From CADEEN01 sp963751775 (GTDB lineage: Bacteria > Pseudomonadota > Gammaproteobacteria > Burkholderiales > Burkholderiaceae_C): a DNA stretch of 64,000 bases. Location: positions 186,001 to 250,000 of the forward strand of contig CAVVVW010000003.1 of the NCBI GenBank assembly GCA_963751775.1. Direction: 5' to 3'. The notes under the pieces are model-generated. The model was not told the DNA's origin and did no database searches. It worked only from the letters and a program-made list of their open reading frames with translations. The position numbers were made by a program, and so were the translations under genes. Below are positions 17,784 to 26,874 of this stretch, in pieces (the first letter of the stretch is position 1; every line of letters starts with the position of its first letter).

Positions 17784-18919
17784 TCACATCGCGGCCAGGA
17801 ACAGCCGCTCGTAATCGGCGGCATGGGCCGGGCGCGGGTTGGTCTGGCTGGTGAAGTCCTTGTCGGCCAGGGCCACCAGGCGCGGCAGTTGTTCGCGTGT
17901 CACGCCGCGCGCGGCCAGGCCGCCGTCGATGCCGATCGACGCCTTCAGCGCCCTCAGCCAGGCAACGAACGCCGGTCCGCCGCCCGCCACGCCCGCCGCA
18001 TGCGCCAGTTCGTCGAACTTGGCCGGCACGGCCTCGTGGTTCCAGGCCAGCACGGTGTCGATCATCAGCGCATTGGCCAGGCCATGGTGCAGATCGCACA
18101 CCGCGCCGAGCGCATGGGCACAGGCATGGACCGAGCCGAGGTCCTTCTGGAACGCGATCGCGCCCATCATCGAGCTCATCAGCATGTCGGCACGGGCCTG
18201 CAGGTTGCCCGGCTCGCGCACCGCGCTGGCCAGCGCGCGCGCGCCGATGCGCAGGCCTTCCAGCGCAATGCCGTCGCACAGCGGGTGATAGGCCGGCGAG
18301 AGGTAGCTTTCGATGTTGTGCGTCAGCGCGTCCATCCCGGTGGCCGCGGTGATGGCGGGTGGCAGGCCCAGCGTCAGCTCGGGGTCGGCGAAGACCATGC
18401 GGGCCAGGATCTTGGCGCTGAACACGGTGCGCTTGTCGTGCGTGTCGTTCTCCGACACCACCGCCGAGCGGCCGACCTCGCTGCCGGTGCCCGCCGTCGT
18501 CGGCAGCGCGACGAAGTAGGGCAGCGGCTGCGTGATAGCGCGCACTCTGCGGGTGGTCCCAGACGTACTCCAGCACGTCGCCTTCGTGCACCGCCATCAT
18601 GCCGACCACCTTGGCCACGTCGAGCGCCGCGCCGCCGCCGAAGCCGATCACGCAGTCGGCGCCATGGGCCTTGTATGCCGCTGCACCGGCCATGACCTGG
18701 GCGCAGGTCGGGTTGCCGAACACGCCGTCGAAGACGGCCGACTTTCAAGCCACCGAGGTGCGACTTGAATTCGCCCATCACCGGCAGTGCGGCGAGCGCG
18801 CGGTCGGTGACGATCAGCGGCCGCTGCAGGCCCTGTTCGCGCAGATGATCGGCGACGAGCTTGCGTGCGCCGGCGCCGAAGGCGATCGCGGTGGGGAAGG
18901 AGAAACGAGTGATGGTCAT
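17784..18919 (-). CDS. Iron-containing alcohol dehydrogenase (two frameshifts)
   Basis: Group III metal-dependent alcohol dehydrogenase. The NAD-binding GFGGGAALDVAKVVG segment, the PTTAGTGSEV motif, and the iron ligands in the ATGMDALTHNIESYLSP and CAHALGAVCDLHHGLANAL stretches are all visible. The frame breaks at about 18745 (extra A in TTGAAAGTC) and about 18545 (extra T in CGCTATCACG). Removing both bases gives 378 codons, the usual family size. In the operon it stands where PuuB, an amine oxidase, stands in the putrescine pathway. A dehydrogenase for a hydroxyl group instead suggests an amino-alcohol substrate. Confidence 0.85.
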
Positions 18920-18994
18920 GGCGATCAGATCAAGTTGGTCGCACGTGCACGGCGTCGCACGCAGCAGGTGTATTGTCCAAGCAGACGCCGCGGA

Positions 18995-19066
18995 TCCGGC
19001 TCCGCCGGGCCGCCAGCGTTGCCCCCTCGAGGGGGAGCGGCGCAGCCGCTTCGGGGGTGGGCGTCA
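18995..19066. repeat. GC-rich palindromic repeat between ligase and alcohol dehydrogenase genes
   Basis: The 147-base gap (18920-19066) contains the perfect 14-bp palindrome CCCCCTCGAGGGGG at 19022-19035, followed by GCGGC-GCA-GCCGC and a G-rich tail. It is the same repeat style as at 12.06 and 15.58 kb. No gene is seen in this gap. Confidence 0.6.
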
Positions 19067-20434
19067 TCAGATGATCTCGAAGTAGCGTTTCAATTCCCAG
19101 TCGGTCACCGCGTCCTGCCACTGGCGGTGCTCCCATTCGCGGGTGGCGGCGAAGTGGTCGACGAAGGTGTCGCCGAGCCAGTCGCGCGCCACGCTGCTGG
19201 CGCGGAAGTTCTTCGTCGTCTCCAGCAGCGAGCGCGGCGCACGCGGGATGTTTTCGGCGCCCTGGTTGGTGCCGGTGATCGGCGGCGCGGTCAGCTTGAG
19301 GCCCTTCTCGACGCCATGCAGGCCGGCGGCGAGCACGGCCGCCATCGCCAGGTAGGGGTTGATGTCGGCGCCGGGGCAGCGCGTCTCGAGCCGCGTCGCC
19401 TTGGGCGAGCCGGCGATGACGCGAAAGCTCGCGGTGCGGTTGTCCAGGCCCCAGGTCGGCTTCACCGGCGCCCAGAAGCCGTCGACCAGGCGCTTGTAGC
19501 TGTTGATGGTGGGCCAGAACATCGGCGCGAACTCCATCAGGCAGGCGACCTGGCCGGCGAGGTAGCTCTCGAACAGCTTGCTCATCGAGCGCTTGCTCTT
19601 GGCCTCGAAGAACAGGTTCTTCTTGCCGTCCGACAGGCTCTGGTGGATGTGGCCGCTGCAGCCCGGATACTGCGCGCTCCACTTGGCCATGAAGCTGGGC
19701 ATGATGCCGAAGCGGTGGCCGATCTCCTTGGCCCCGGTCTTGAACAGGATCGCGCGGTCGGCGGCCTCCAGCGCCTCGCTGAAGGTGATCGCGACCTCGT
19801 AGACGCCGGGGCCGGTCTCGGTGTGCAGGCCTTCGATCGGCACGCCGAAGGCGGCCATCTCGTCCATCAGCGCGTTGAAGAACTCGCGGTTCTGGTTCAT
19901 GCGCAGCAGCGAATAGCCGAACATGCCCGGCGTCAGGTTGGTCGGGCCCACGCCCTTCTTCTCGGCCCAGCTGTGCGTGGTCTCGAGGAAGTTGAACCAC
20001 TCGAATTCGACGCCGGCCATCGGCATCACGCCGAGCTTCTCGGCGCGCTTGAGCACGCGCTTCAAGATCTGGCGCGGGCACACCGGGTAGGGCGACCCGT
20101 CGGTATTGATGAATTCGCCGAGGAAGAAGGGCACGCCGCCGTCCCACGGCACGTGGCGCGCGGTGCCCAGGTCGATGCGCGCCAGCGCGTCGGGGAAGCC
20201 ATGCTGCCAGCCGGTGACCTGGGTGTTGTCGTAGCACTGGTCGGACGAGTCCCAGCCGAAGACCACGTCGCAGAAGCCGAAGCCGCTTTCGGCGGCGCCG
20301 AAGAACTTGTCGCGGTGCAGGTACTTGCCGCGCAGGATGCCGTCGATGTCGCTGCACGCGACCTTGACCTTGACGGTATCCGACGCGCGCACCGCGGCCA
20401 GCGCCGGGTGTTCCTTGCTGATCTTGTTGGCCAT
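19067..20434 (-). CDS. Glutamine synthetase family gamma-glutamyl-amine ligase (PuuA/GlnA4-like)
   Basis: ATP-dependent ligase of the glutamine synthetase superfamily, 455 residues, unbroken. The beta-grasp N-terminal domain contains CSDIDGILRGKYL. The catalytic domain shows the metal-site GVEFEWFNF and GPGVYEVAITFSEALEAADR segments, PSFMAKWSAQYPGCSGHIHQS, and the arginine-rich R-T-A-S-F-R-V and ETRCPGADINPYLA motifs. The missing adenylylation loop and the company of PuuD-like, alcohol and aldehyde dehydrogenase genes argue for gamma-glutamylation of an amine rather than ammonia assimilation. Ethanolamine is a candidate by analogy with Streptomyces GlnA4. It follows phnW by 11 bases. Confidence 0.85.
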   Translation of the reverse strand: MANKISKEHPALAAVRASDTVKVKVACSDIDGILRGKYLHRDKFFGAAESGFGFCDVVFGWDSSDQCYDNTQVTGWQHGFPDALARIDLGTARHVPWDGGVPFFLGEFINTDGSPYPVCPRQILKRVLKRAEKLGVMPMAGVEFEWFNFLETTHSWAEKKGVGPTNLTPGMFGYSLLRMNQNREFFNALMDEMAAFGVPIEGLHTETGPGVYEVAITFSEALEAADRAILFKTGAKEIGHRFGIMPSFMAKWSAQYPGCSGHIHQSLSDGKKNLFFEAKSKRSMSKLFESYLAGQVACLMEFAPMFWPTINSYKRLVDGFWAPVKPTWGLDNRTASFRVIAGSPKATRLETRCPGADINPYLAMAAVLAAGLHGVEKGLKLTAPPITGTNQGAENIPRAPRSLLETTKNFRASSVARDWLGDTFVDHFAATREWEHRQWQDAVTDWELKRYFEII

Positions 20435-20445
20435 GTTCGGTTCCT

Positions 20446-21565
20446 TCAGAGCGCCGGGGCGCCCGATGCGATGCCCATCTCGCGCAGAGTATCGGCCACC
20501 GCGTTGACCGCCTGCTGCATTTCGTTGCGGCCGATCGCGCCGATGCAGCCGACGCGGAAGGTCTCGAGTTGCGTCAGCTTGCCGGGGTAGAGGATGAAGC
20601 CGCGCGCCTTGGCCGCGGCGTAGAAGCGCTTGAAGTCGTAGCGCGGGTCGGCGGGGGCGTGGAAGGTGACGATGATCGGGGCCTGGACCTCGCTGCGCAG
20701 GAAGGGCTTGAAGCCGAGCGCGGCCATGCCGTCGATCAGCGTGCGGCAGTTGTCGGTATAGCGCGCCAGCCGCGCCGGCTGGCCGCCTTCCTCGACGAAC
20801 TGCGTCAGCGCCTCGGCCAGCGCCACCATCACATGCGTCGGCGGCGTGAAGCGCCACTGCGTGGTCTTCTCCATGTAGACATGCTGGTCGTGCAGGTCCA
20901 TCGCCAGCGACTGGCTGTTGCCGGCGCAGGCGTCGAGGATCGCCTTGCGCAGGAAGACGAAGCCCATGCCCGGCACGCCCTTCGAGGCACTTGCCGCTGG
21001 CCGCCACCAGGGCGTCGAAGCGCACGCGGCGGGCATCGATCGGCAGCGCCGCGAACGAACTCATCGCATCGACGATCAGGCCCTTGCCATGGCGTTCGCA
21101 CACCGCCGCCACCTCGGCCAGCGGGTTCTCGACGCCGGTGCCCGTTTCGCAGTGGATCATGATCACGTGGCTGACCGTGTGGTCGGCCTTGAGCTCTTCG
21201 TCGAGCGCTGCGGCCGATACCGGCTCATCCTCGGCGAAGGCCAGCACCGTCGCGCGGCGGCCCATCAATTGCGTCAGCCTGGCCGCGCGCTTGCAATAGG
21301 CGCCGTTGTCCAGCACCAGCACGTGGCCGTCGCGTGGCACCACCGTGGCCACCGCGGCCTCGACGCTGAAGGTGCCGCTGCCCTGCAGGGGCACGACGAC
21401 ATGGCTGTCCTGGCCGTGCACGATGTCGAGCAGGCGCGAGCGCAGGCTGGCGGTGACGGCATTGAAGTCCGCGTCCCAGGAGCCCCAGTCGCGCAGCATC
21501 GCCAGCTTGGTGCGCAGCGTGGTGGTCAGCGGGCCAGGGGTCAGCAGGATGCGGTCGCGGTCCAT
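20446..21565 (-). CDS. phnW: 2-aminoethylphosphonate-pyruvate transaminase (one frameshift)
   Basis: PLP enzyme that transfers the amino group of AEP to pyruvate, giving phosphonoacetaldehyde and alanine. It starts MDRDRILLTPGPLTTT and shows the PhnW-typical VPLQGSGTFSVEAAV, IHCETGTGVENPL and VDAMSSFAALP segments. The PLP lysine is in AASGKCLEG. The frame breaks at about 20987, where CTCGAAGGGCGTG should read one base shorter to give L-E-G-V-P-G-M-G-F-V-F; this restores 373 codons, close to the family norm. It is the first gene of the minus-strand operon and divergent from phnR. Confidence 0.93.
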
Positions 21566-21721
21566 GTCAAAGGTTCCTCGGTGCGTTGGTCGGCCTGAGT
21601 GCCGCCGATGCTTGTGGCTTGCGGGTTCAATACATTGCGGCCGGCAGCGCCCGGCGTGGCCCACGCGGTCGCGGCCTGCTCTCGGCGGCGCGCCAGGGCC
21701 CGCCCACCCGCTGACAGGCCA

Positions 21722-21796
21722 ATCTAACGCGCCGTTTCCGCGGGTGTCAACGGTATTTTGCCTATTGTTGACAATTTACTTTCCAAGCGGTCCAAT
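21722..21796. promoter_or_regulatory. Divergent phnW / phnR promoters with GntR-type operator
   Basis: TTGACA occurs on the plus strand (21768-21773) and on the minus strand (21750-21745), back to back and 17 bases apart. Plausible -10 boxes are TCCAAT (21791-21796, plus) and TTAGAT (21727-21722, minus). The perfect dyad ATTGT-TG-ACAAT at 21764-21775 fits the TNGTNNACNA pattern of FadR-subfamily GntR regulators and covers the plus -35 box. This suggests PhnR autoregulation and control of both operons. From the plus promoter the phnR mRNA would be nearly leaderless. Confidence 0.6.
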
Positions 21797-21803
21797 CCAG
21801 GCC

Positions 21804-22541
21804 ATGCCTGCCGTGCCCCACCCGACCATTGCGCTGCTGCAGTCGAGCTCGCTGACCTCGGTCGTGCAGCAGGAAATCGAGCGCCGCATCCTGCAGGGCG
21901 AACTGGCGCCGGGCGCCAAGCTGATCGAGGCCACACTGGCCGAGACCCTGGGCGTCTCGCGCGGCCCAGTGCGCGAGGCCTTTCGCATGCTCGAGGAGGC
22001 CGGACTGGTGCGGCAGGAAAAGAACCGCGGCGTCTTCGTGCGCAGCATTCCGCTGGACGAGGCGATGGAGATCTTCGACCTGCGGGCCATGATGGACGAG
22101 GCCGTCGGCCGCCGCCTGGCCGAGGCCATCACGCCCGAGCAGTTGCGCGAGGTGCGGGCCATGGTCGAGGCGATGGAGAAGGCGGTCAAGGCCGGCGCCG
22201 CCGATGCCTACCACCTGCTCAATCTCGAGTTCCACGACAAGCTGGTCGGTTTTGCCGGCAACCGCAAACTGACCTCGATCTATCGCCGCCTGATCAACGA
22301 GCTGTCGCTGTTCCGGCGCATCAACCTGATCGACGCCAAGCTGCTGCCGATCTCGGCCGGCGAGCACCGGGCCATCGTCAAGGCCATCGCCAGCGGCGAT
22401 GCCGAGGCCGCCGCGCGTGCGATGCGCCAGCATGTGATGGACAGCAAGCAGCGCACCGTGCGCAACAACCTGTCGCGTGCGGTGCATGGGTCGGCAGCCG
22501 TCGCGCCGGTGGGTGCGGCAAGGAAGGTGCACCATGCTTGA
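21804..22541 (+). CDS. phnR: GntR family transcriptional regulator of phosphonate use (PhnR type)
   Basis: A 245-residue FadR-subfamily regulator. The N-terminal winged helix-turn-helix (about 15-80) includes IERRILQGELAPGAKLIEA and TLGVSRGPVREAFRMLEEAGLV. The C-terminal FCD ligand-binding domain (about 90-225) has the metal-site pattern with LEFHDKLV and EHRAIVKAI. Its location between divergent phnW and phnA operons matches the Burkholderia phosphonate-associated GntR family. The likely effector is AEP or phosphonoacetaldehyde (inference). It overlaps phnA by 8 bases. Confidence 0.88.
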   Translation: MPAVPHPTIALLQSSSLTSVVQQEIERRILQGELAPGAKLIEATLAETLGVSRGPVREAFRMLEEAGLVRQEKNRGVFVRSIPLDEAMEIFDLRAMMDEAVGRRLAEAITPEQLREVRAMVEAMEKAVKAGAADAYHLLNLEFHDKLVGFAGNRKLTSIYRRLINELSLFRRINLIDAKLLPISAGEHRAIVKAIASGDAEAAARAMRQHVMDSKQRTVRNNLSRAVHGSAAVAPVGAARKVHHA

Positions 22542-23747
22542 AGTCAACGGCCGCCGTTATGCCCTGCCGCGCCAGCCCACGGTGGTGGTCTGCGTCGACG
22601 GCTGCGAGCCCGACTACCTGGCGCAGGCGGTGGCCGGCGGCCACACGCCCTGGCTCAAGCGCACGCTGGCCGAGGGCACGGCGCTGATCGCCGAATGCGT
22701 GGTGCCGAGCTTCACCAACCCGAACAACCTGTCGATCGTCACCGGGGCGCCGCCCTCGGTGCACGGCATCTGCGGCAATTACCTGTTCGATGTCGACAGC
22801 GGCACCGAGGTCATGATGAACGACCCGAAGTGGCTGCGTGCGCCGACCATCCTGGCCGCGATGTCTGCTGCCGACCAGCGCTGCGCCGTCGTGACCGCGA
22901 AGGACAAGTTGCGCAAGCTGCTCGGCAAGGGCATGAGCGGGATCTGCTTCTCGTCGGAGAAGGCCGACGTCGCCACCCAGGCCGAAAACGGCATCAGCGA
23001 CCTGCTCGAGCTGGTCGGCCAGCCGCTGCCCGACGTCTACAGCGCGGCATTGTCGGAGTTCGTCTTCGCCGCCGGCGTGCAACTCATGCGCAAGCACCGG
23101 CCCGACGTGATGTACCTTTCGACCACCGACTACATCCAGCACAAGCACGCGCCGGGCACGGCCGGGGCGAACGCCTTCTACGCCATGATGGACGGCTACC
23201 TCGGCGACGCTCGACGCGATGGGCTGCGTCATTGCGCTCACCGCCGACCACGGCATGAACGCCAAGACCTGGATGGACGGCACGCCCGACGTGATCTACC
23301 TGCAGGACCGGCTCGACGCCTGGCTGGGCGCCGGCGTCGCGCGCACGATCCTGCCGATCACCGATCCCTATGTCGTGCACCACGGCGCGTTGGGCTCGTT
23401 CGCCACCGTCTACCTGCCCGCCGCCGCGCTTGGCCGACGCGGCTTCGCGCATCGCCGCCCTGCGCGGCGTCGAGCGTGTGCTCACGCGCGCCGAAGCCGC
23501 GGCCGCGTTCGAGTTGCCTGCCGATCGCATCGGCGACCTGGTGGTGGTGTCGGAGCGTTCGGTGGTGATCGGCACCGCCGCCTCGCGGCACGACCTGTCG
23601 GCGCTCGAAGTGCCGTTGCGCTCGCACGGTGGCGTATCGGAGCAGCGCGTGCCGCTGATCCTGAACCGGCCGATCGCGGGCCTCGAAGCCGACCGGCGCT
23701 GGCGCAACTTCGACGCCTTCGACCTGGCGTTGAACCGGGCGCAATGA
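22534..23747 (+). CDS. phnA: Phosphonoacetate hydrolase (two frameshifts)
   Basis: Zinc enzyme of the alkaline phosphatase superfamily that cleaves phosphonoacetate to acetate and phosphate. It starts MLEVNGRRYALPRQPTVVV. Metal ligands are visible in CVDGCEPDYL, the nucleophile threonine in VVPSFTNPNNLSIVTG, then STTDYIQHKHAPGT and ALTADHGMNAKTW. Frame breaks occur at about 23205 (extra G before ACGCTCGACGCG) and about 23430 (extra T in GCGCTTGGCC). Correcting both gives 404 codons, the known family size. It overlaps both phnR and phnY, as expected for a coupled operon. Confidence 0.92.
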
Positions 23748-25187
23748 CGGCCATGCGCATCGAAGCCCTGCGCATCGCCGGCGAGAAGATCGGCGCCGAT
23801 CGCGGCGGCGACCGTGTCATCGCCGTGCACAACCCGTATACGCGCGAGCGCATCGGCACGGTGCCCAAGGCCACGGTCGACGAAGTCCGGCGCGCGTTCC
23901 AGATCGCCAGCAACTACCGCGCGCGACTGTCGCGCTTCGAGCGCAGCAACATCCTGAACCGGGCCGCGGCGCTGGTGCGTGAGCGCAGCGCGGCTATCGC
24001 GGCGCTGATCTCGGCCGAGTCGGGCCTGTCGATGAAGGACACCGTGTACGAGGCCGGCCGCGTCGCCGATGTGCTGATGTTCGGCGCCCACGCCTGTCTG
24101 AGCGACGACGGCCAGACCTTTTCCTGCGACATCACGCCGCACGGGCGCAAGCGGCGCGTGCACACCCAGCGCGAGCCGCTGCTCGGCGTGATCAGCGCGA
24201 TCACGCCGTTCAACCACCCGATGAACCAGGTCGCGCACAAGGTGGTGCCCGCGGTCGCCACCAACAACCGCATCGTCCTGAAGCCCTCGGAGAAGGTGCC
24301 GCTGTCGGCGCTGCTGTTCGCCGACCTGCTCTACGAGGCCGGACTGCCGCCGCCGATGCTCTCGGTGATCACCGGCGACCCGAGGGAGATCGCCGACGAG
24401 CTGCTGACCAACCCGGCGGTCGATCTGATCACGTTCACCGGCGGTGTGGCGATCGGCAAAGTACATTGCCGCCAAGGCCGGCTACCGCCGCATCGTGCTC
24501 GAACTCGGTGGCAACGACCCGATCATCGTGATGGACGACGCCGATCTGGACGAGGCCTCGTCGCTGGCGGTGCAAGGCTCGTACAAGAACTCGGGCCAGC
24601 GCTGCACGGCCGTCAAGCGCATGCTGGTGCACGAGGCGGTTGCCGCGCGCTTCACCGAGATGGTGGTCGAGAAGTCCCGCGCCTGGACCTTCGGCGATCC
24701 GTCCGATCCGAAGAACGAGATGGGTACCGTGATCGACGAGGCCGCGGCGCGTCTGTTCGAGGCCCGCGTCAGCGAGGCCGTGGCCCAGGGCGCGCGGCTG
24801 CTGCTGGGCAACCGTCGCGAAGGCGCGCTCTACTCGCCGACGGTGATCGACCGCGTCGACCCTTCGATGACCGTCGTGCGCGAGGAAACCTTCGGCCCGG
24901 TGTCGCCGATCATCACCTTCCGTGACATCGACCACGCCATTGCCATCGCCAATGGCACGGCCTACGGCCTGTCGTCGTCGGTGTGCAGCAATCGCATGGA
25001 TATCATCACCCGCCTGGTCAACGAACTGCACGTGGGCAGCGTCAACGTTCGCGAGGTGCCGGGCTATCGCCTCGAGCTGACACCGTTCGGCGGCATCAAG
25101 GATTCGGGCCTGGGCTACAAGGAAGGCGTGCAGGAAGCGATGAAGAGTTTCACCAACCTGAAGACCTACAGCCTGCCATGGCAGTAG
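23744..25187 (+). CDS. phnY: Phosphonoacetaldehyde dehydrogenase (one frameshift)
   Basis: Aldehyde dehydrogenase that oxidises phosphonoacetaldehyde to phosphonoacetate, linking PhnW to PhnA. It starts MTAMRIEALRIAGEK with an ATGA overlap with phnA; a second ATG three codons on is possible. TPFNHPMNQVAHKVVPA is the cofactor region, IVLELGGNDPIIV holds the base glutamate and NSGQRCTAVKRM the catalytic cysteine. The break at about 24458 is an extra A in GGCAAAGTAC; removing it gives 481 codons. The PhnWAY order and overlaps support the assignment over a generic aldehyde dehydrogenase. Confidence 0.92.
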
Positions 25188-25200
25188 ACGCAGCAGGGCG

Positions 25201-26874
25201 ATGATTCATCTGCTGAACCTGATGGCGGCGATCGCCCTGCTGGTCTGGGGCACGCAAATCGTGCGCACCGGCATCCTGCGCGTGTTCGGCGAGAACCTGC
25301 GTCGCGTGCTGGCGCAAAGCATGGGCTCGCGCTTTCGGGCGCTGCTGGCCGGGCTGGGCGTGACCAGCCTGATCCAGTCGAGCACGGCCACCTGCCTGAT
25401 CATGTCGTCGTTCCTCGGTCGCAACGTCGTGCCGCTGGCGGCGGCGTTGGCCGTGATGCTGGGCGCCGATGTCGGCAGCAGCCTGATGGCGGTGGTGTTC
25501 TCGTTCGACCTGTCGTGGCTGTCGCCGCTGCTGATCTTCGTCGGCGTGGTGCTCTACGTCTCGCGCGACAAGACCACCGCCGGCCACATCGGCCGGGTGG
25601 CGATCGGCCTCGGGCTGATCCTGCTGTCGCTGCAACTGATCATGCTGCACACCCGGCCGCTGACCGAATCGCCGGCGGTGCGCACGCTGCTGGCGGCGCT
25701 GCCCAACGAGGTACTGCTCGATATCGTCGTCGGCGCCGTGCTCAGCGTGCTGTCGTACTCGAGCCTGGCGATCGTGCTGCTGACGGCCACCCTGGCCGGT
25801 TCGGGCCTGTTGCCGGCCAACGTGGCGCTGGGCCTGGTGCTCGGCGCCAACATCGGCAGCGGGCTGCTGGCCGTGCTGTCGACGGTCAACAGCCCGGTGG
25901 CGGCGCGGCGGCTGCCGATCGGCAACCTGCTGTTCAAGGTCGTGGGCTGCCTGTTGATGTTGCCGCTGCTGGGCTGGGTGCATGTCGAGTTGCAGGAATG
26001 GGTCTCGACCGTGCATCAGCAGGTGGTGGTGTTCCACCTCGTCTTCAACCTGCTGCTGGCGGCGACCTTCATCGCCTTCACCGGCGTGCTGGCACGCGCG
26101 CTCGAGCGCTGGTTCAGCGCACCGAAATCCTCCGGCACCGAGCGGCCGCAGCACCTCGACCCCTCGGCCCTGGCCACGCCGTCGCTGGCCATCAGCTGCG
26201 CGGCGCGCGAAGCGCTGCACCAGGCCGACGTGGTCGAGACCATGTTGCGCGGCATCCTGCCGGTGCTGCGCGACAACGACCTGGATCTGGCGCAACGCCT
26301 GCGCCAGATGGACGACCAGGTCGACGGCCTGTACACCTCGATCAAGCTGTACCTGACGCAGGTCTCGCGCGAGGCGCTGTCCGAGCGCGAGGGCCGGCGC
26401 TGGGCCGACGTGATGTCGTTCACCATCAACATGGAACAGATCGGCGACATCATCGAGCGCGTGCTGCAGGACCTGGAAGACAAGAAGATCCGGCCCAACC
26501 GCAGCTTCTCCGACGCCGGCATGGGCGAAATCTGCCACCTGCACGAGCGCCTGGTGGTCAACCTGCGCCTGGGCATGAGCGTGTTCCTCGACGGTCATGT
26601 GCGCGACGCGCTCAGGCTGCTCGAGGAGAAGACCCGCTTCGGCGACCTCGAGCGCGAGTACGCCGCGACCCACATCGCGCGCCTGCAGGACCGCTCGGCG
26701 CAGAGCATCGAAACCAGTTCGCTGCACCTGGACCTGATCAGCGACTTGAAGCGCATCAATTCGCACATCTGTTCGTCGGCCTACCCGATCCTCGATTCGG
26801 CCGGCGCGCTGACGCAAACCAGACTGCGCCATTCGGTGCTGCCGCTGCTCGACACCGACGGGCCCAGAGCCTGA
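25201..26874 (+). CDS. Na/Pi cotransporter family protein with PhoU-like domain (NptA/YjbB type)
   Basis: Membrane protein of 557 residues. The first about 310 residues form the two inverted Na/Pi repeats with the signatures TSLIQSSTATCLIMSSF and LSVLSYSSLAIVLLTATLAG, where the second QSS is replaced by S-Y-S-S. The C-terminal about 220 residues are a helical PhoU-like domain (REALHQADVVETMLRGIL; FTINMEQIGDIIERV). E. coli YjbB of this architecture is linked to phosphate export. Placed 13 bases after phnY, it could export phosphate freed by PhnA, or import it; the sequence does not decide. Its stop overlaps the next start by one base. Confidence 0.88.
   Translation: MIHLLNLMAAIALLVWGTQIVRTGILRVFGENLRRVLAQSMGSRFRALLAGLGVTSLIQSSTATCLIMSSFLGRNVVPLAAALAVMLGADVGSSLMAVVFSFDLSWLSPLLIFVGVVLYVSRDKTTAGHIGRVAIGLGLILLSLQLIMLHTRPLTESPAVRTLLAALPNEVLLDIVVGAVLSVLSYSSLAIVLLTATLAGSGLLPANVALGLVLGANIGSGLLAVLSTVNSPVAARRLPIGNLLFKVVGCLLMLPLLGWVHVELQEWVSTVHQQVVVFHLVFNLLLAATFIAFTGVLARALERWFSAPKSSGTERPQHLDPSALATPSLAISCAAREALHQADVVETMLRGILPVLRDNDLDLAQRLRQMDDQVDGLYTSIKLYLTQVSREALSEREGRRWADVMSFTINMEQIGDIIERVLQDLEDKKIRPNRSFSDAGMGEICHLHERLVVNLRLGMSVFLDGHVRDALRLLEEKTRFGDLEREYAATHIARLQDRSAQSIETSSLHLDLISDLKRINSHICSSAYPILDSAGALTQTRLRHSVLPLLDTDGPRA

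Noticed and set aside
15620..17824. A PuuD-aldehyde dehydrogenase fusion protein
   Set aside because: The apparent fusion arises from a one-base shift in the hydrolase gene. A separate ATG with ATGA overlap starts the aldehyde dehydrogenase, and the hydrolase C-terminus with its WHPE motif is in another frame.
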